Below are positions 16,290-24,976 of a DNA stretch of 64,000 nucleotides, one piece after another (positions within the stretch are counted from its first letter, which is position 1; every line of letters begins with the position of its first letter). The stretch is from an uncultured Clostridia bacterium (GTDB taxonomy: Bacteria > Bacillota > Clostridia > Oscillospirales > CAG-272). Position numbers and translations under genes: made by a program. The notes beneath the pieces are model-generated. The model did not search any database, was not told where the DNA came from, and was given only the letters and a program-made list of their open reading frames with translations. The stretch lies in the NCBI GenBank assembly GCA_948466345.1, contig CAOKAC010000001.1, forward strand, positions 258,283 to 322,282, read 5' to 3'.

Positions 16290-17117
16290 TATAATAACTT
16301 CTCCTGCCGCCTGCGGGTCGTCACGGATGATCTCGCCTACAAACGGAACGGTAATCCTGCCGCTCCAGGGATTTTTAATGCTTACAACCGGTGTGATAAT
16401 TGCAGCCTGTACGTGAGACTTTTCAAAAGCCAAATCGGTGTCGTGCATCTCACAGTCAATCAGCGTGAGATTTTTACAATAGCAAAACGGCTGTGTGCCG
16501 GTAATTTTACAGTTGATCAGCGTAAGCCCATCGGAATACCATGCCAGATATTCCCCGCGAATTTCACTGTCTTTCACTGTAATATTCTTCCCATGCCAGA
16601 AGGCGTCCTTGGTTTGAAAAACACAATTTTCAAAGACAGCGTCCTGGATATACTGGAAGGAATATTTTCCACTAAGCTCCACATGGTCAAAATGCAGGTT
16701 CGAGCCACGCAGCAAAAAATATTCCCCCACTGCGGCACATCGTTTCATGGAAAGTCCGGATACCGACCAGCCAAACTCCGGAGAAATAATATCGCAGTCC
16801 TGCATTTGCACGTCCCCGGACTCCCGTAGCGCTTTGATCCCATGCAGCTTCGTGTTTTCTATCGTCACATGGTCACAATACCAAAGTGCAGCACGGCACC
16901 GCTCCGTCATCTCGCAGCGGCAAAGAGTAAGACGACTGTTGTGCCAAAACGGATACCGCAAGCCAAAACAGGAATCCTCTGCGATAATGTCTGCACCTTC
17001 TTTGCATGCGCTCTCCCCATCTGCCGGTCCGGCAAAGGTACAGCGTATGATATGTATATTTTTTTCGCCGTATAAGGTACGTTCCGCATCAAAAATTTGA
17101 TTTTCTATTGTTTTCAT
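16284..17117 (-). CDS. DUF3737 beta-helix protein
   Basis: This 277-residue protein matches the DUF3737 family, whose repeated short strands (CxFxNs..., xVxNCxF-like) build a right-handed beta-helix. Examples are FWHNSRLTLCRCEM, WYCDHVTIENTKL, FENCVFQTKDAFWHGK and WYSDGLTLINCKI. The family is common in gut anaerobes and has no proven activity. ATG 17117 follows AAGGAG by 6 bases; the longer frame has no ribosome binding site and runs into the upstream terminator. No signal peptide is seen. It stands alone behind pfkA and its terminator. Confidence 0.83.
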   Translation of the reverse strand: MKTIENQIFDAERTLYGEKNIHIIRCTFAGPADGESACKEGADIIAEDSCFGLRYPFWHNSRLTLCRCEMTERCRAALWYCDHVTIENTKLHGIKALRESGDVQMQDCDIISPEFGWSVSGLSMKRCAAVGEYFLLRGSNLHFDHVELSGKYSFQYIQDAVFENCVFQTKDAFWHGKNITVKDSEIRGEYLAWYSDGLTLINCKITGTQPFCYCKNLTLIDCEMHDTDLAFEKSHVQAAIITPVVSIKNPWSGRITVPFVGEIIRDDPQAAGEVIIK

Positions 17118-17138
17118 TTTCTGCTCCTTGTGAACAGC

Positions 17139-17167
17139 AAAAGAGAACCGCTTCGCGGTTCTCTTTT
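17139..17167 (-). terminator. Intrinsic terminator of pfkA
   Basis: AAAAGAGAACCG / CGGTTCTCTTTT with loop CTTCG sits just after the pfkA stop on the minus strand and ends in a T-run. Confidence 0.92.
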
Positions 17168-17171
17168 CCAA

Positions 17172-18239
17172 TTAGCCGGAAATTTCGTCCAGCAGTGCGT
17201 TCATCATTTTAAAGTATGCACGCTTTTTCTCACCGGCGTCAAGAATCGCCTGCTGCTCTTCTTTACCGTAAGCCTCCAAGGCTTCCATCCCCGCCTTGCC
17301 TTTGTAGAGCCGGTCTGCCGTTTGTGCCAGATTGATGTCTATGGAAACAATTTCATTATTCTGTTCACAGATTACCAGATTGGATTTACCCGCAAGCAGC
17401 TCCGCTACAGCCCGGGATCCCATTCTGGCACCTGCTACCCGATCCCGCAGCGTTGGATTTCCGCCCCGCACCACATGGGCGAGACGCGCAAATTTTGTTT
17501 CCACGCCAGTTTTCTCCTGAATGCGCTTTGCAAACGCCGGATCCGCATAATCGGGAATCAGCTCCGACACGATTACAATAAAGCCCCGCTTACCGGCATC
17601 CTTCAGCCGCTTGATCTTCTCACACATAGCCGCTTCGTCGAAAGGCACTTCGTTGATCACACAAGCTACTGCGCCGCAGGCAATTGCTGTCTGCATAGCG
17701 ATACCGCCGGCATTGTTGCCCATAACCTCCACTACGTTGCACCGAGCGTGGGATTCGCAGGTATCCCGCAAGCGGTCCACCATTTCTACTACGGTATTCA
17801 TAGCGGTGTCATAACCGATAGCATATTCCGTTGAAGTGATGTCGTTGTCGATGGTACAGGGAATACCAATGGTAGGAATACCCCGGTTTGAAAGATCGGT
17901 AGCACCTCGGAACGTACCATCTCCACCGCAGGCCACAATTCCGTCAATTTCATATTTTTTACAGGTGGCAATCGCCCGCGCCATGCCCTCTTCCGTCTTA
18001 AACTCCGCACATCTGTCTGAATACAGGATTGTTCCCCCCAGGGTTACTACATTGGAAACATCCCGGGCCGTCAGCGAGCGTACGTTGTCGTTTACCAGAC
18101 CGCTGTAGCCGCCGTTGATTCCAATTACCTCAACGCCGCTTGCAAGGGCGGCCCGCGTTACGGCACGCACTGCGTTATTCATACCGGGTGCGTCTCCGCC
18201 GGAGGTGAGCACCCCGATTTTTCTAAAACGTGTTGCCAT
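17172..18239 (-). CDS. pfkA: 6-phosphofructokinase, divergent form
   Basis: The 355-residue protein is a PfkA-family kinase that phosphorylates fructose 6-phosphate in glycolysis. It has LTSGGDAPGMN (donor site), CGGDGTFRGA, TIDNDI with the catalytic Asp, and RGGNPTLRDR. Several key spots are unusual. ATP enzymes have PGTIDND and PPi enzymes PKTIDND, while this one has PCTIDND. The substrate-binding MGRxAG is MGNNAG, losing an Arg that binds sugar phosphate across subunits, and HxQRGG is HVVRGG. It is also about 35 residues longer than classic PfkA at the C-terminus. It may differ in donor or regulation. The start follows GGAG. It is transcribed alone. Confidence 0.88.
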   Translation of the reverse strand: MATRFRKIGVLTSGGDAPGMNNAVRAVTRAALASGVEVIGINGGYSGLVNDNVRSLTARDVSNVVTLGGTILYSDRCAEFKTEEGMARAIATCKKYEIDGIVACGGDGTFRGATDLSNRGIPTIGIPCTIDNDITSTEYAIGYDTAMNTVVEMVDRLRDTCESHARCNVVEVMGNNAGGIAMQTAIACGAVACVINEVPFDEAAMCEKIKRLKDAGKRGFIVIVSELIPDYADPAFAKRIQEKTGVETKFARLAHVVRGGNPTLRDRVAGARMGSRAVAELLAGKSNLVICEQNNEIVSIDINLAQTADRLYKGKAGMEALEAYGKEEQQAILDAGEKKRAYFKMMNALLDEISG

Positions 18240-18339
18240 ATTTTTATCTCCTATCTGTATTGGTAAAACATAGTAGTATTATTGTAATACCATGCAGATG
18301 AAAAATCAAGGGTTTTCTGCGTTTTTGGATATGTTGCTA

Positions 18340-20343
18340 TTACATACGGCGATATACAATTTTGTAATATGTTTTGGCGGTCATAGAATACACTATGGAA
18401 TAGATCAGGGCAAACACCAAAACGGTGCATATGGTGCACACGAGAAACAAAAGCTCATTCTGCAGATTTAGAAGATACAGAAGCTTTGTAAGAATGGGGA
18501 AAGCTGCAGCAATATGCACCACTGCCGTCAGCAACGGAATGAAAAAGACAATAACCACCTGGGTGCGTACCGTCTGCTTCACTTCCTGCCGGCTCATCCC
18601 TACTTTCTGCATAATAGAAAAACGCTCCTTATCGTCGTATCCCTCTACAATCTGCTTATAGTAAATAATCAGCACGGTTGCCATCAAAAACAGCGCCCCT
18701 AAGAAAATTCCAAGGAAAAACAGGCCGCCATATGTGTCAAAAAAGCTGGTCCGGCTCAATTCTCTTCCGGAAAATGTGATTTTTTCGGCGCCGGGGAACT
18801 CCAGATTTCGTATTTCTTTCAGTTGTCCGGCCAACTCCATTTTTTCTTCCTGGGTGCCGTCCGTATCAAATGCAATATGGCAGGTAAAGGAATCGTATGA
18901 TTCCCCATACAGCTCTTTTGCAGCAGCCGCCACAGGCGCTGCTGTATCCAGTTCATCGACTACCAGGTAGCAGATTTCTGCAAGATACGCAGTATATGTA
19001 CCAATTTCGGGAGAGGCGCCGCCTGTACCTGCCAGCCGGAAGGAGCATCCCAGAATATCAATGGAATCCCACTCCTTTGCCTCTTTGCCATCAAAAACAT
19101 TCCCCAAGGCATAGATCTCTCCCGCACCCACGGAAACATGTTCACCGGACAGTGCATAATAATCGTCTTTTGACAAAAAGACAAGCAGATGTATTGCAGA
19201 AGAAACATCTGCATCACTGCCGGAAACAAAGGCATTGCCTTTTCGCTGGGTAGATATTGTCAAAGAAGTGGAAACCTCCATGTTTTCCACCTGCCGGCCC
19301 GCTTCGGATACTGTTCCTTCCACGTAGGACAGCAGTGCGTCTCTGTCAAAATTTGCTCCAGGAAGATATGTAGCCGATATATCAATTTCCTGGGGAAACC
19401 GGGTATGCAGTAAGTCGTCTATCCCTACAAACATAGAAACAGTGGTAGAGATCATCACTAACACCGCGGTAGATAAAATGCAAATACTGGCAAGACCAGC
19501 GGCGTTTTGCTTCATCCGATAAATCATACCGGATATGGTAGTGAAATGGGCGGGCTTGTAATAATATTTTTTATTTTTTCGCAGCAGCTTCAGGAAAATA
19601 ATGCTGCCGGCCGTAAATAGCAAATACGTGCCTATAATTACTAAAATCACCGCCACAAAAAACATTCCAAAAGCATCCAGGGGAGACGCAATGGTCAGAG
19701 CTATCCAATATCCTGCTCCCAGGGTGAGGGCCCCGGCAAGGGCGGAAATCCACTTCGCCTTCGGTTCCTTTTCTCCGGCACTATTGTCCCGCAGCAGTTG
19801 AATGGGATTGGCCAACCGCACCTGCAGCAAGTTGAACAAAAGATTCAATACTGCAATCCCTGCAAACAACACCACAGTATATACAATAGACTGGGAGCTG
19901 ACTTCAAAACCAAAATTGGGGTCAAAGTCCAAAATCCGATATAAAATCAGCGTGACCAGCTTGTTGAACAGCACGCCAAGCCCAAGCCCTAGAATCATAC
20001 TGCCCAGATATACATACAGGCTTTCAAAAAGCATAGTAACTCCAATATGCTTTTTTTCTAAGCCTAGGATATTGTAAAGCCCAAACTCCTTTTTGCGCCG
20101 TTTAATCACAAAGCTGTTGGTATAGAAAAGAAATATGACTGCAAAGATAGCGGTTACGCCTATTCCTATAGACATAAGCGTGCTTAAATTGCTGCTTTTA
20201 ATAGTGGAGGTGTGAAAGGTCAGTGCACACATATTGTAAAACATCATGACCGTTCCGGCACAGGTGAGCCAATACGGCAGATATGTTTGCCGGTTATTTT
20301 TCAGCCCGGTAGCTGCCAGTCGGGGGAGAAATCCTTTACGCAT
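18340..20343 (-). CDS. BceB-type ABC transporter permease
   Basis: This 667-residue membrane protein is the permease of a BceAB-type peptide-resistance transporter. It has the expected ten-helix layout: four helices in the N-terminal half with the FtsX-like segment (KRRKKEFGLYNILGL near residue 85), a large outer domain between helices 7 and 8 (about residues 320-530), and the last helices around LFFLGIFLGALFLMAT and the C-terminus. Its ATG overlaps the stop of the ATPase gene by 8 bp. With the ATPase, kinase and regulator upstream it forms a complete BceRSAB-like module that senses and removes lipid II-targeting peptides such as bacitracin. The exact ligand is unknown. Confidence 0.92.
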   Translation of the reverse strand: MRKGFLPRLAATGLKNNRQTYLPYWLTCAGTVMMFYNMCALTFHTSTIKSSNLSTLMSIGIGVTAIFAVIFLFYTNSFVIKRRKKEFGLYNILGLEKKHIGVTMLFESLYVYLGSMILGLGLGVLFNKLVTLILYRILDFDPNFGFEVSSQSIVYTVVLFAGIAVLNLLFNLLQVRLANPIQLLRDNSAGEKEPKAKWISALAGALTLGAGYWIALTIASPLDAFGMFFVAVILVIIGTYLLFTAGSIIFLKLLRKNKKYYYKPAHFTTISGMIYRMKQNAAGLASICILSTAVLVMISTTVSMFVGIDDLLHTRFPQEIDISATYLPGANFDRDALLSYVEGTVSEAGRQVENMEVSTSLTISTQRKGNAFVSGSDADVSSAIHLLVFLSKDDYYALSGEHVSVGAGEIYALGNVFDGKEAKEWDSIDILGCSFRLAGTGGASPEIGTYTAYLAEICYLVVDELDTAAPVAAAAKELYGESYDSFTCHIAFDTDGTQEEKMELAGQLKEIRNLEFPGAEKITFSGRELSRTSFFDTYGGLFFLGIFLGALFLMATVLIIYYKQIVEGYDDKERFSIMQKVGMSRQEVKQTVRTQVVIVFFIPLLTAVVHIAAAFPILTKLLYLLNLQNELLFLVCTICTVLVFALIYSIVYSMTAKTYYKIVYRRM

Positions 20344-21103
20344 GCTCCTCACCCCCCACAGACAGCAGGGTAAGCGAAGAGGCGATGTCCGCATAAAAGG
20401 CTTCCCTGGTCCGTTCTCCCCGGTACAGCTGGGTAAATACCTCCCCATCCCGGATAAACAGCACACGAGAGGCATGGCTCGCCGCCTTTACACTGTGGGT
20501 CACCATAAGAATTGTCTGCCCCTCTCCATTGATCTGCGAAAACATATCCAACAGATTGTCGGAAGCGCGGGAATCCAGCGCGCCGGTGGGTTCATCCGCC
20601 AAAATAAGCTGCGGTCCGGTAATCAACGCACGAGCTACAGCGCACCGCTGCTTTTGTCCCCCGGAAACCTCATACGGATACTTCTCTAAAATATCTTCTA
20701 TATGCAGCTTCTTTGCAATGGGTTCCAGCCGTTCCTCCATCCTCTTGTAATTCTCGCCGGAGAGCACCAGAGGCAGAAAAATATTGTCCCGGATACAAAA
20801 GGTGTCCAGCAAATTAAAGTCCTGGAACACAAATCCCAGCTTTTTTCTTCGAAATATGGACAACTGCTTTTCCGCAATAGACGTTACATCCTCCCCGCCC
20901 AGCAGCACTTTTCCCCCAGTAGGCCGATCCAGGGAGGCGATAATGTTGAGCAGCGTAGTCTTACCTGATCCGGATTCTCCCATAATGGCTACATATTCGC
21001 CACGTTCCACAGAAAAATTTACTGCGCTCAGGGCCTGTACCTGTGCGCCTCCAAAGCGTGTGGTATAAATTTTCTTTACATTTTTTACTTCTAACAGCGG
21101 CAT
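20336..21103 (-). CDS. BceA-type ABC transporter ATP-binding protein
   Basis: This 255-residue ATPase powers the neighbouring permease. Walker A is GESGSGKTTLLN, the Q-loop lies in GFVFQDFNLL, the ABC signature is VSGGQKQRCAVARAL, Walker B is LILADEPTGALDS, and the switch His is in ILMVTHSVKAA. The family groups with LolD/MacB/BceA. ATG 21103 follows AAAGGA. It is separated from the histidine kinase by 111 bp that contain a BceR-type box, which suggests that the transporter genes have their own stress-inducible promoter. Confidence 0.95.
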   Translation of the reverse strand: MPLLEVKNVKKIYTTRFGGAQVQALSAVNFSVERGEYVAIMGESGSGKTTLLNIIASLDRPTGGKVLLGGEDVTSIAEKQLSIFRRKKLGFVFQDFNLLDTFCIRDNIFLPLVLSGENYKRMEERLEPIAKKLHIEDILEKYPYEVSGGQKQRCAVARALITGPQLILADEPTGALDSRASDNLLDMFSQINGEGQTILMVTHSVKAASHASRVLFIRDGEVFTQLYRGERTREAFYADIASSLTLLSVGGEEHA

Positions 21104-21194
21104 ATAAATATCGTCCTTTCTGTATAATCTGTGATCATTGTACTAAACCGCTGATACAGTTTCCATAGATTCAGCTTACATTTTCCATTCTATT

Positions 21195-21210
21195 CTTACA
21201 TTTTTGTAAG
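21195..21210. promoter_or_regulatory. BceR-type operator upstream of the ABC transporter genes
   Basis: TTACA-TTTT-TGTAA within CTTACA...TGTAAG fits the known BceR box pattern TnACA-N4-TGTAA. It lies in the 21104-21214 gap, about 90 bp upstream of the ATPase gene; a second half-site CTTACA is at 21173-21178. A -10-like TACAAT follows on the minus strand. Confidence 0.7.
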
Positions 21211-21214
21211 GCTG

Positions 21215-22210
21215 TTATTCCACCTGCACATCCTGCCTGCCAAAGTGAATGCAGACACAGGTACCCTCTCCCGGTTTAGACGTAATAGACAGCCTATGGC
21301 ACAGCTTTCGACATACCATATTGCAAAGGTACAGTCCAAGTCCGGTAGCCTTTTTATCAATCCGGCCATTGCTGCCGGTAAAGCCCCGCTCAACTACGCG
21401 TGGCAAGTCCTCGCTTCGGATCCCGATTCCCGTATCCTGCATGAACAGCATCGTTCCCGTGTCTTCTGCCCATTCACTCCAAACGCGGATTTCTCCGGCA
21501 GCAGTATATTTCAGCGCATTGGACAAAAGCTGTTCCGTCACAAATACCAGCCATTTCTCATCGCTGATCACAGTACAATCCAGTGATTCGGTAACAATTC
21601 CAATCTTTTTATATATGAAAACAGGTGCGTATTTCTTTATCGCCTGCCGGACAACATCGGATAGGTTACAAGGCTGAGCGCACAGGTCGGCGGCAATAGA
21701 ACCAATTCGCAGATATTCCAGCGTCAGGCCGGCATACTGCTCAATTTTAAACAGTTCCTGACGCAGCTGGGACACGTCTAAATCGGTATTCTGCTGAAGC
21801 AGAAGACTCATGGCTGCAATCGGCGTTTTAATCTGATGCAGCCACAGGGTGTAAAAATTTTCTGCATCCTGTTGCATTTTCATCTGTGTTTCCAAAAGTA
21901 ACTCCCTATCCTGGCACAAACGCATGATAAGGGCATGAAAATCCTGCTCCTCCAAAGTTTTCGCTACAGGAAGCTCTTCTAAGAACACAATATCACCGCG
22001 GCAAACCTGGCAAAGTATGCGATGCTGCCTGCAATAGCGCATAAAATCCTTTACAGCCACAGGAACCCCTATCACGCCAAATAGAGCCGCTGCATAAAGC
22101 ACTGCGGGGAGAGGGATTCGAAACAGGACAAACACCACCATAAAAATCAATATGAGCAAAAACAACAGGAAAAGAAGAATTTTTCTATCCCGCAAATACT
22201 GAAAAAACAT
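21215..22210 (-). CDS. BceS-type intramembrane-sensing histidine kinase
   Basis: The 331-residue kinase has two N-terminal membrane helices (about 10-31 and 35-54) with almost no outer loop, the hallmark of kinases that sense flux through their partner transporter. H125 in WLHQIKTPIAAM is the phosphorylated His; EQLLSNALKY is the N-box and KKATGLGLYL the G-box. ATG 22210 is chosen because a GGATC precedes it and MFFQYLRDRK fits related starts; an in-frame GTG at 22246 lacks a ribosome binding site. The regulator gene ends 48 bp upstream. Confidence 0.9.
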   Translation of the reverse strand: MFFQYLRDRKILLFLLFLLILIFMVVFVLFRIPLPAVLYAAALFGVIGVPVAVKDFMRYCRQHRILCQVCRGDIVFLEELPVAKTLEEQDFHALIMRLCQDRELLLETQMKMQQDAENFYTLWLHQIKTPIAAMSLLLQQNTDLDVSQLRQELFKIEQYAGLTLEYLRIGSIAADLCAQPCNLSDVVRQAIKKYAPVFIYKKIGIVTESLDCTVISDEKWLVFVTEQLLSNALKYTAAGEIRVWSEWAEDTGTMLFMQDTGIGIRSEDLPRVVERGFTGSNGRIDKKATGLGLYLCNMVCRKLCHRLSITSKPGEGTCVCIHFGRQDVQVE

Positions 22211-22258
22211 ACGTATGATCCAATCTTTCTTCGTAGTCGATTTCACAGGGCATATTTT

Positions 22259-22930
22259 CTACGGAATTATATATCCCGCATTTTTCTTCGTTATAATAAA
22301 ATCGGAAAGACCCACGTCTGCAAGCTTGCGGCGCAGGCGAGTCATATTAACGGTGAGCGTATTGTCGTCAATAAAAGCATCGCTTTCCCAAAGCCTGTGC
22401 ATAATCGTCTCCCTTGAGACGATACTCCCTCCGTTTTCCATCAGCAGCTGCAGAATCCGAAATTCATTTTTTGTCAGTTCGGTTTTCTGATTTTGGACCT
22501 GAAGTGTAGCATCCGCCAAATTCAGGATAGCACCTCCCCGTTCCAGCAATTGAGTGGACGCGCCGAACGAATAGGTTCGGCGGATCAATGCCTGCACCTT
22601 GGCGCACAGCACAGTAAGGTCAAAAGGCTTGGGGATGAAATCGTCCGCCCCCATATTCATGGCCATGACAATATTCATTTTGTCCCCCGCTGAAGATAAA
22701 AAGATAATTGGAACACTAGACAGACTGCGAATCTGCTGACACCAGTAATATCCGTTGAAAAAGGGGAGAGAGATATCCAACAGTACCAGTTGGGGATCAA
22801 AAGACGTAAAGGTTTCCAAAACATGCTGGAAATCCCCGGCGCACAGCGTTTCATATCCCCACCGAACAAGTTGATTTTCCACCGCTGCCGCAATGGCAGC
22901 GTCATCCTCGACAATCAATATTTTATACAT
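22259..22930 (-). CDS. BceR-type response regulator
   Basis: This 223-residue OmpR-family regulator has a receiver domain with the acidic pair in IVEDDAAI, phospho-acceptor D52 in VLLDISLP and the conserved Lys in IPKPFDL. A winged-helix domain follows (LTKNEFRILQLLMENGG, DDNTLTVNMTRLRRKL). It heads a bceRS-bceAB gene set, all on the minus strand. It should bind the TTACA-N4-TGTAA box ahead of the ATPase gene once phosphorylated by the kinase. GGAGG precedes ATG 22930 by 11 bases. Confidence 0.92.
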   Translation of the reverse strand: MYKILIVEDDAAIAAAVENQLVRWGYETLCAGDFQHVLETFTSFDPQLVLLDISLPFFNGYYWCQQIRSLSSVPIIFLSSAGDKMNIVMAMNMGADDFIPKPFDLTVLCAKVQALIRRTYSFGASTQLLERGGAILNLADATLQVQNQKTELTKNEFRILQLLMENGGSIVSRETIMHRLWESDAFIDDNTLTVNMTRLRRKLADVGLSDFIITKKNAGYIIP

Positions 22931-22966
22931 AGCCCGACTGGCCTCCGCATGTAAAACTGTATCAAT

Positions 22967-22995
22967 ATAATAACACAATCATTTTCCGAATGCAA
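22967..22995 (-). promoter_or_regulatory. Promoter of the BceRS-type genes
   Basis: On the minus strand TTGCAT, a 17-bp spacer and TATTAT lie about 40 bp before the regulator's start. The remaining part of the gap up to 23168 has no gene; two short hairpins (CCCCTT/AAGGGG near 23065 and CCCG/CGGG near 23085) are visible there. Confidence 0.7.
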
Positions 22996-23168
22996 CAGAA
23001 GGGACGAACAAGGAAGGAAGCTTACAAGGAATGTCCTCCTCCTTTCTCTTGGAAAGGATGTCCCCTTCTCATCAAGGGGGCCCGGCTTTATCGGGAAAAG
23101 GAGAGAGATGATATACACCGCCGCATCTTTGCGAACTTGTTAAATTTCATAAATTCCGGCCCTTTTTG

Positions 23169-23197
23169 TTGAAACGAAACCCTTTTCATGGTAGAAT
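23169..23197 (+). promoter_or_regulatory. Promoter of the hydrolase-amidase pair
   Basis: TTGAAA, a 17-bp spacer and TAGAAT lie about 33 bp before the start of the alpha/beta hydrolase. Confidence 0.72.
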
Positions 23198-23229
23198 ATT
23201 CACAGCAATCAATTTGGAGGACAATATAT

Positions 23230-23946
23230 ATGTTTGCAGACTCTTTTTCCTTTGAAACCTTTGAAGGCACAAAATGGACGGCGCCTTACCGCCTCCGCCT
23301 GCCGGAAAACTACAGCATTGAAAAGAAATATCCCGTTGTGCTGTTTTATCACGCTGCCGGCGAACGGGGGGACGATAACATTATGCAGCTTGCGATCGGA
23401 CTGCCTGTAGCTATGCAGGATCCGAACAGCCCCCTGTACGATGCCATTATCATTGCACCGCAATGTCCCATAGACAAAAAGTGGGTGGACACAGACTGGA
23501 GACTGGGCAATTATCGTGTAGACGATACACCGGAGACCGTCTACATTCAAACCGCGCTGGAGCTGCTGGACTATACCTTAAAAAAATATAGCTGCGACAA
23601 ATCCAGAATCTATCTTATGGGTATTTCTATGGGATCTTTTGCGGTATGGGACACCCTGGCCCGTCACGGGGAACGGTTTGCCGCTGCTTTTGCATGCTGC
23701 GGTGCAGGCGACCCGTCAAAGGCAGAACAGATGCAAAATATCCCGATTTGGGCATATCATGGCGCATTGGATCCGGAAGTGCCTGCCGACGGTACCAGAA
23801 ATATGGTGCAGGCCATTCAGGCGGTAGGCGGGGAGAAAATCCACTACACAGAATATCCCGATTTGAATCACTGGAGCTGGGATGCCGCGTATTCCAGCTA
23901 CGACGATATCCGGGCAATGTTTCAACAGCAAAAAAGCATACAATAA
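23230..23946 (+). CDS. Alpha/beta hydrolase, carboxylesterase-like
   Basis: This 238-residue enzyme resembles phospholipase/carboxylesterase-type and feruloyl esterase-like hydrolases. The nucleophile elbow is GISMGS, the acid is in HGALDPEVP, and the His is in DLNHWSWDAAY, giving a full Ser-Asp-His triad. PVVLFYHAAGERG carries the oxyanion region. There is no signal peptide, so it acts in the cytosol, perhaps on small esters or acylated sugars. ATG 23230 follows TTGGAGG. A lipoprotein amidase follows after 30 bp in the same unit. Confidence 0.83.
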   Translation: MFADSFSFETFEGTKWTAPYRLRLPENYSIEKKYPVVLFYHAAGERGDDNIMQLAIGLPVAMQDPNSPLYDAIIIAPQCPIDKKWVDTDWRLGNYRVDDTPETVYIQTALELLDYTLKKYSCDKSRIYLMGISMGSFAVWDTLARHGERFAAAFACCGAGDPSKAEQMQNIPIWAYHGALDPEVPADGTRNMVQAIQAVGGEKIHYTEYPDLNHWSWDAAYSSYDDIRAMFQQQKSIQ

Positions 23947-23976
23947 GTACTTGCCCCGGTAGGAGGGGGAACATAG

Positions 23977-24792
23977 ATGAAGAACTGGGGAAAAATTCTG
24001 GCATTGTTTTTGCTTTTGACCCTGCTTGGCAGCAGCTTTTTCTCCTGCCGCAGCGCAGAGTCGAATCCGCCAAAGGACGATGCAGAGGATCGTCAGGAAG
24101 AAGAGGACTTTCCCCGTACGGGAAAAGACAACATCGCCGTATGCATTGACGCCGGTCATGGATTTGGCGATGTGGGGTGCGGACCAGCTTATATAGGTGC
24201 CTATGAATATGAAATCACCATCCGCGTGGCACAACTGCTGCGGGACAAGCTGGAGAAAGAAGGAATTACCGTGATCCTTACTCATGACGGAAGTACCTTT
24301 CCCTCCTCAGAAGAAATCACCAAACTGGCGGACCAGCATAGTATTTCCTATAAGCCGGAAAATATGATTGACAACAATGTGTTTAGCGCCTATGAACGGG
24401 TGATTTGGGAAAATGTACTGGATCGTCAGACGGCCGGGGGGCTGGATTTCTTTGTGTCCTTGCATGTAAATTCCGTTGAAAACGCACCGCAGGTTTCCGG
24501 CATGTCCATCGACTACTGCGAGGACAATCCCAACCGCTCCTTTTTACGGGGCTTTTCCAACAACTTAAAAAAAGCATGTTTAAATGCGGAACTGACCGAC
24601 ACCTTTACCATATTTGAAGATACATACGAAGATTCCTTCATCGTTACAAAGTATACAGAGGTTCCATCTGTTCTAATTGAGATGGGATACTCCACCAATA
24701 CAAACGACGCCCAAAAGCTGTGTTCTGAAAAATGGCAAAATCAGTTTGCCTCTCTTTTATGTGAGAGAATCTGCTACGCTTTTGGGAAATGA
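23977..24792 (+). CDS. N-acetylmuramoyl-L-alanine amidase (Amidase_3), exported
   Basis: The 271-residue protein cuts the bond between MurNAc and the stem peptide in peptidoglycan. A hydrophobic signal (residues 6-22) ends in SSFFSC, a weak lipobox, so it may be a lipoprotein. The zinc ligands of the amidase_3 fold are seen as IDAGHG (His), EYEITIRVAQLL (Glu) and SLHVNS (His), and the catalytic Glu in IEMGYSTN. It resembles CwlD/AmiC enzymes but has no wall-binding repeats. AGGAGG precedes the start. It shares a promoter with the hydrolase upstream. Confidence 0.9.
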   Translation: MKNWGKILALFLLLTLLGSSFFSCRSAESNPPKDDAEDRQEEEDFPRTGKDNIAVCIDAGHGFGDVGCGPAYIGAYEYEITIRVAQLLRDKLEKEGITVILTHDGSTFPSSEEITKLADQHSISYKPENMIDNNVFSAYERVIWENVLDRQTAGGLDFFVSLHVNSVENAPQVSGMSIDYCEDNPNRSFLRGFSNNLKKACLNAELTDTFTIFEDTYEDSFIVTKYTEVPSVLIEMGYSTNTNDAQKLCSEKWQNQFASLLCERICYAFGK

Positions 24793-24909
24793 TAGCGCCG
24801 GGTCCGCCGCGCTTTCTGTGCAAACTGGCATATCCCCTCGGCAAATAAAGGGGAAAACTGCGTTTTTTAACAAAATAAAAATTTCCCGCATTTAATTTTT
24901 TTCATCTGC

Positions 24910-24937
24910 TTGACATCCCGGTTTCTGTGGCTATAAT
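24910..24937 (+). promoter_or_regulatory. Sigma-A promoter of the Gfo/Idh/MocA gene
   Basis: A perfect TTGACA (24910-24915), a 16-bp spacer and a perfect TATAAT (24932-24937), 40 bp before the start codon. Confidence 0.9.
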
Positions 24938-24976
24938 GTTTACTATATCTAAAATGCAAAAGGTCAGGGTAAAGCA

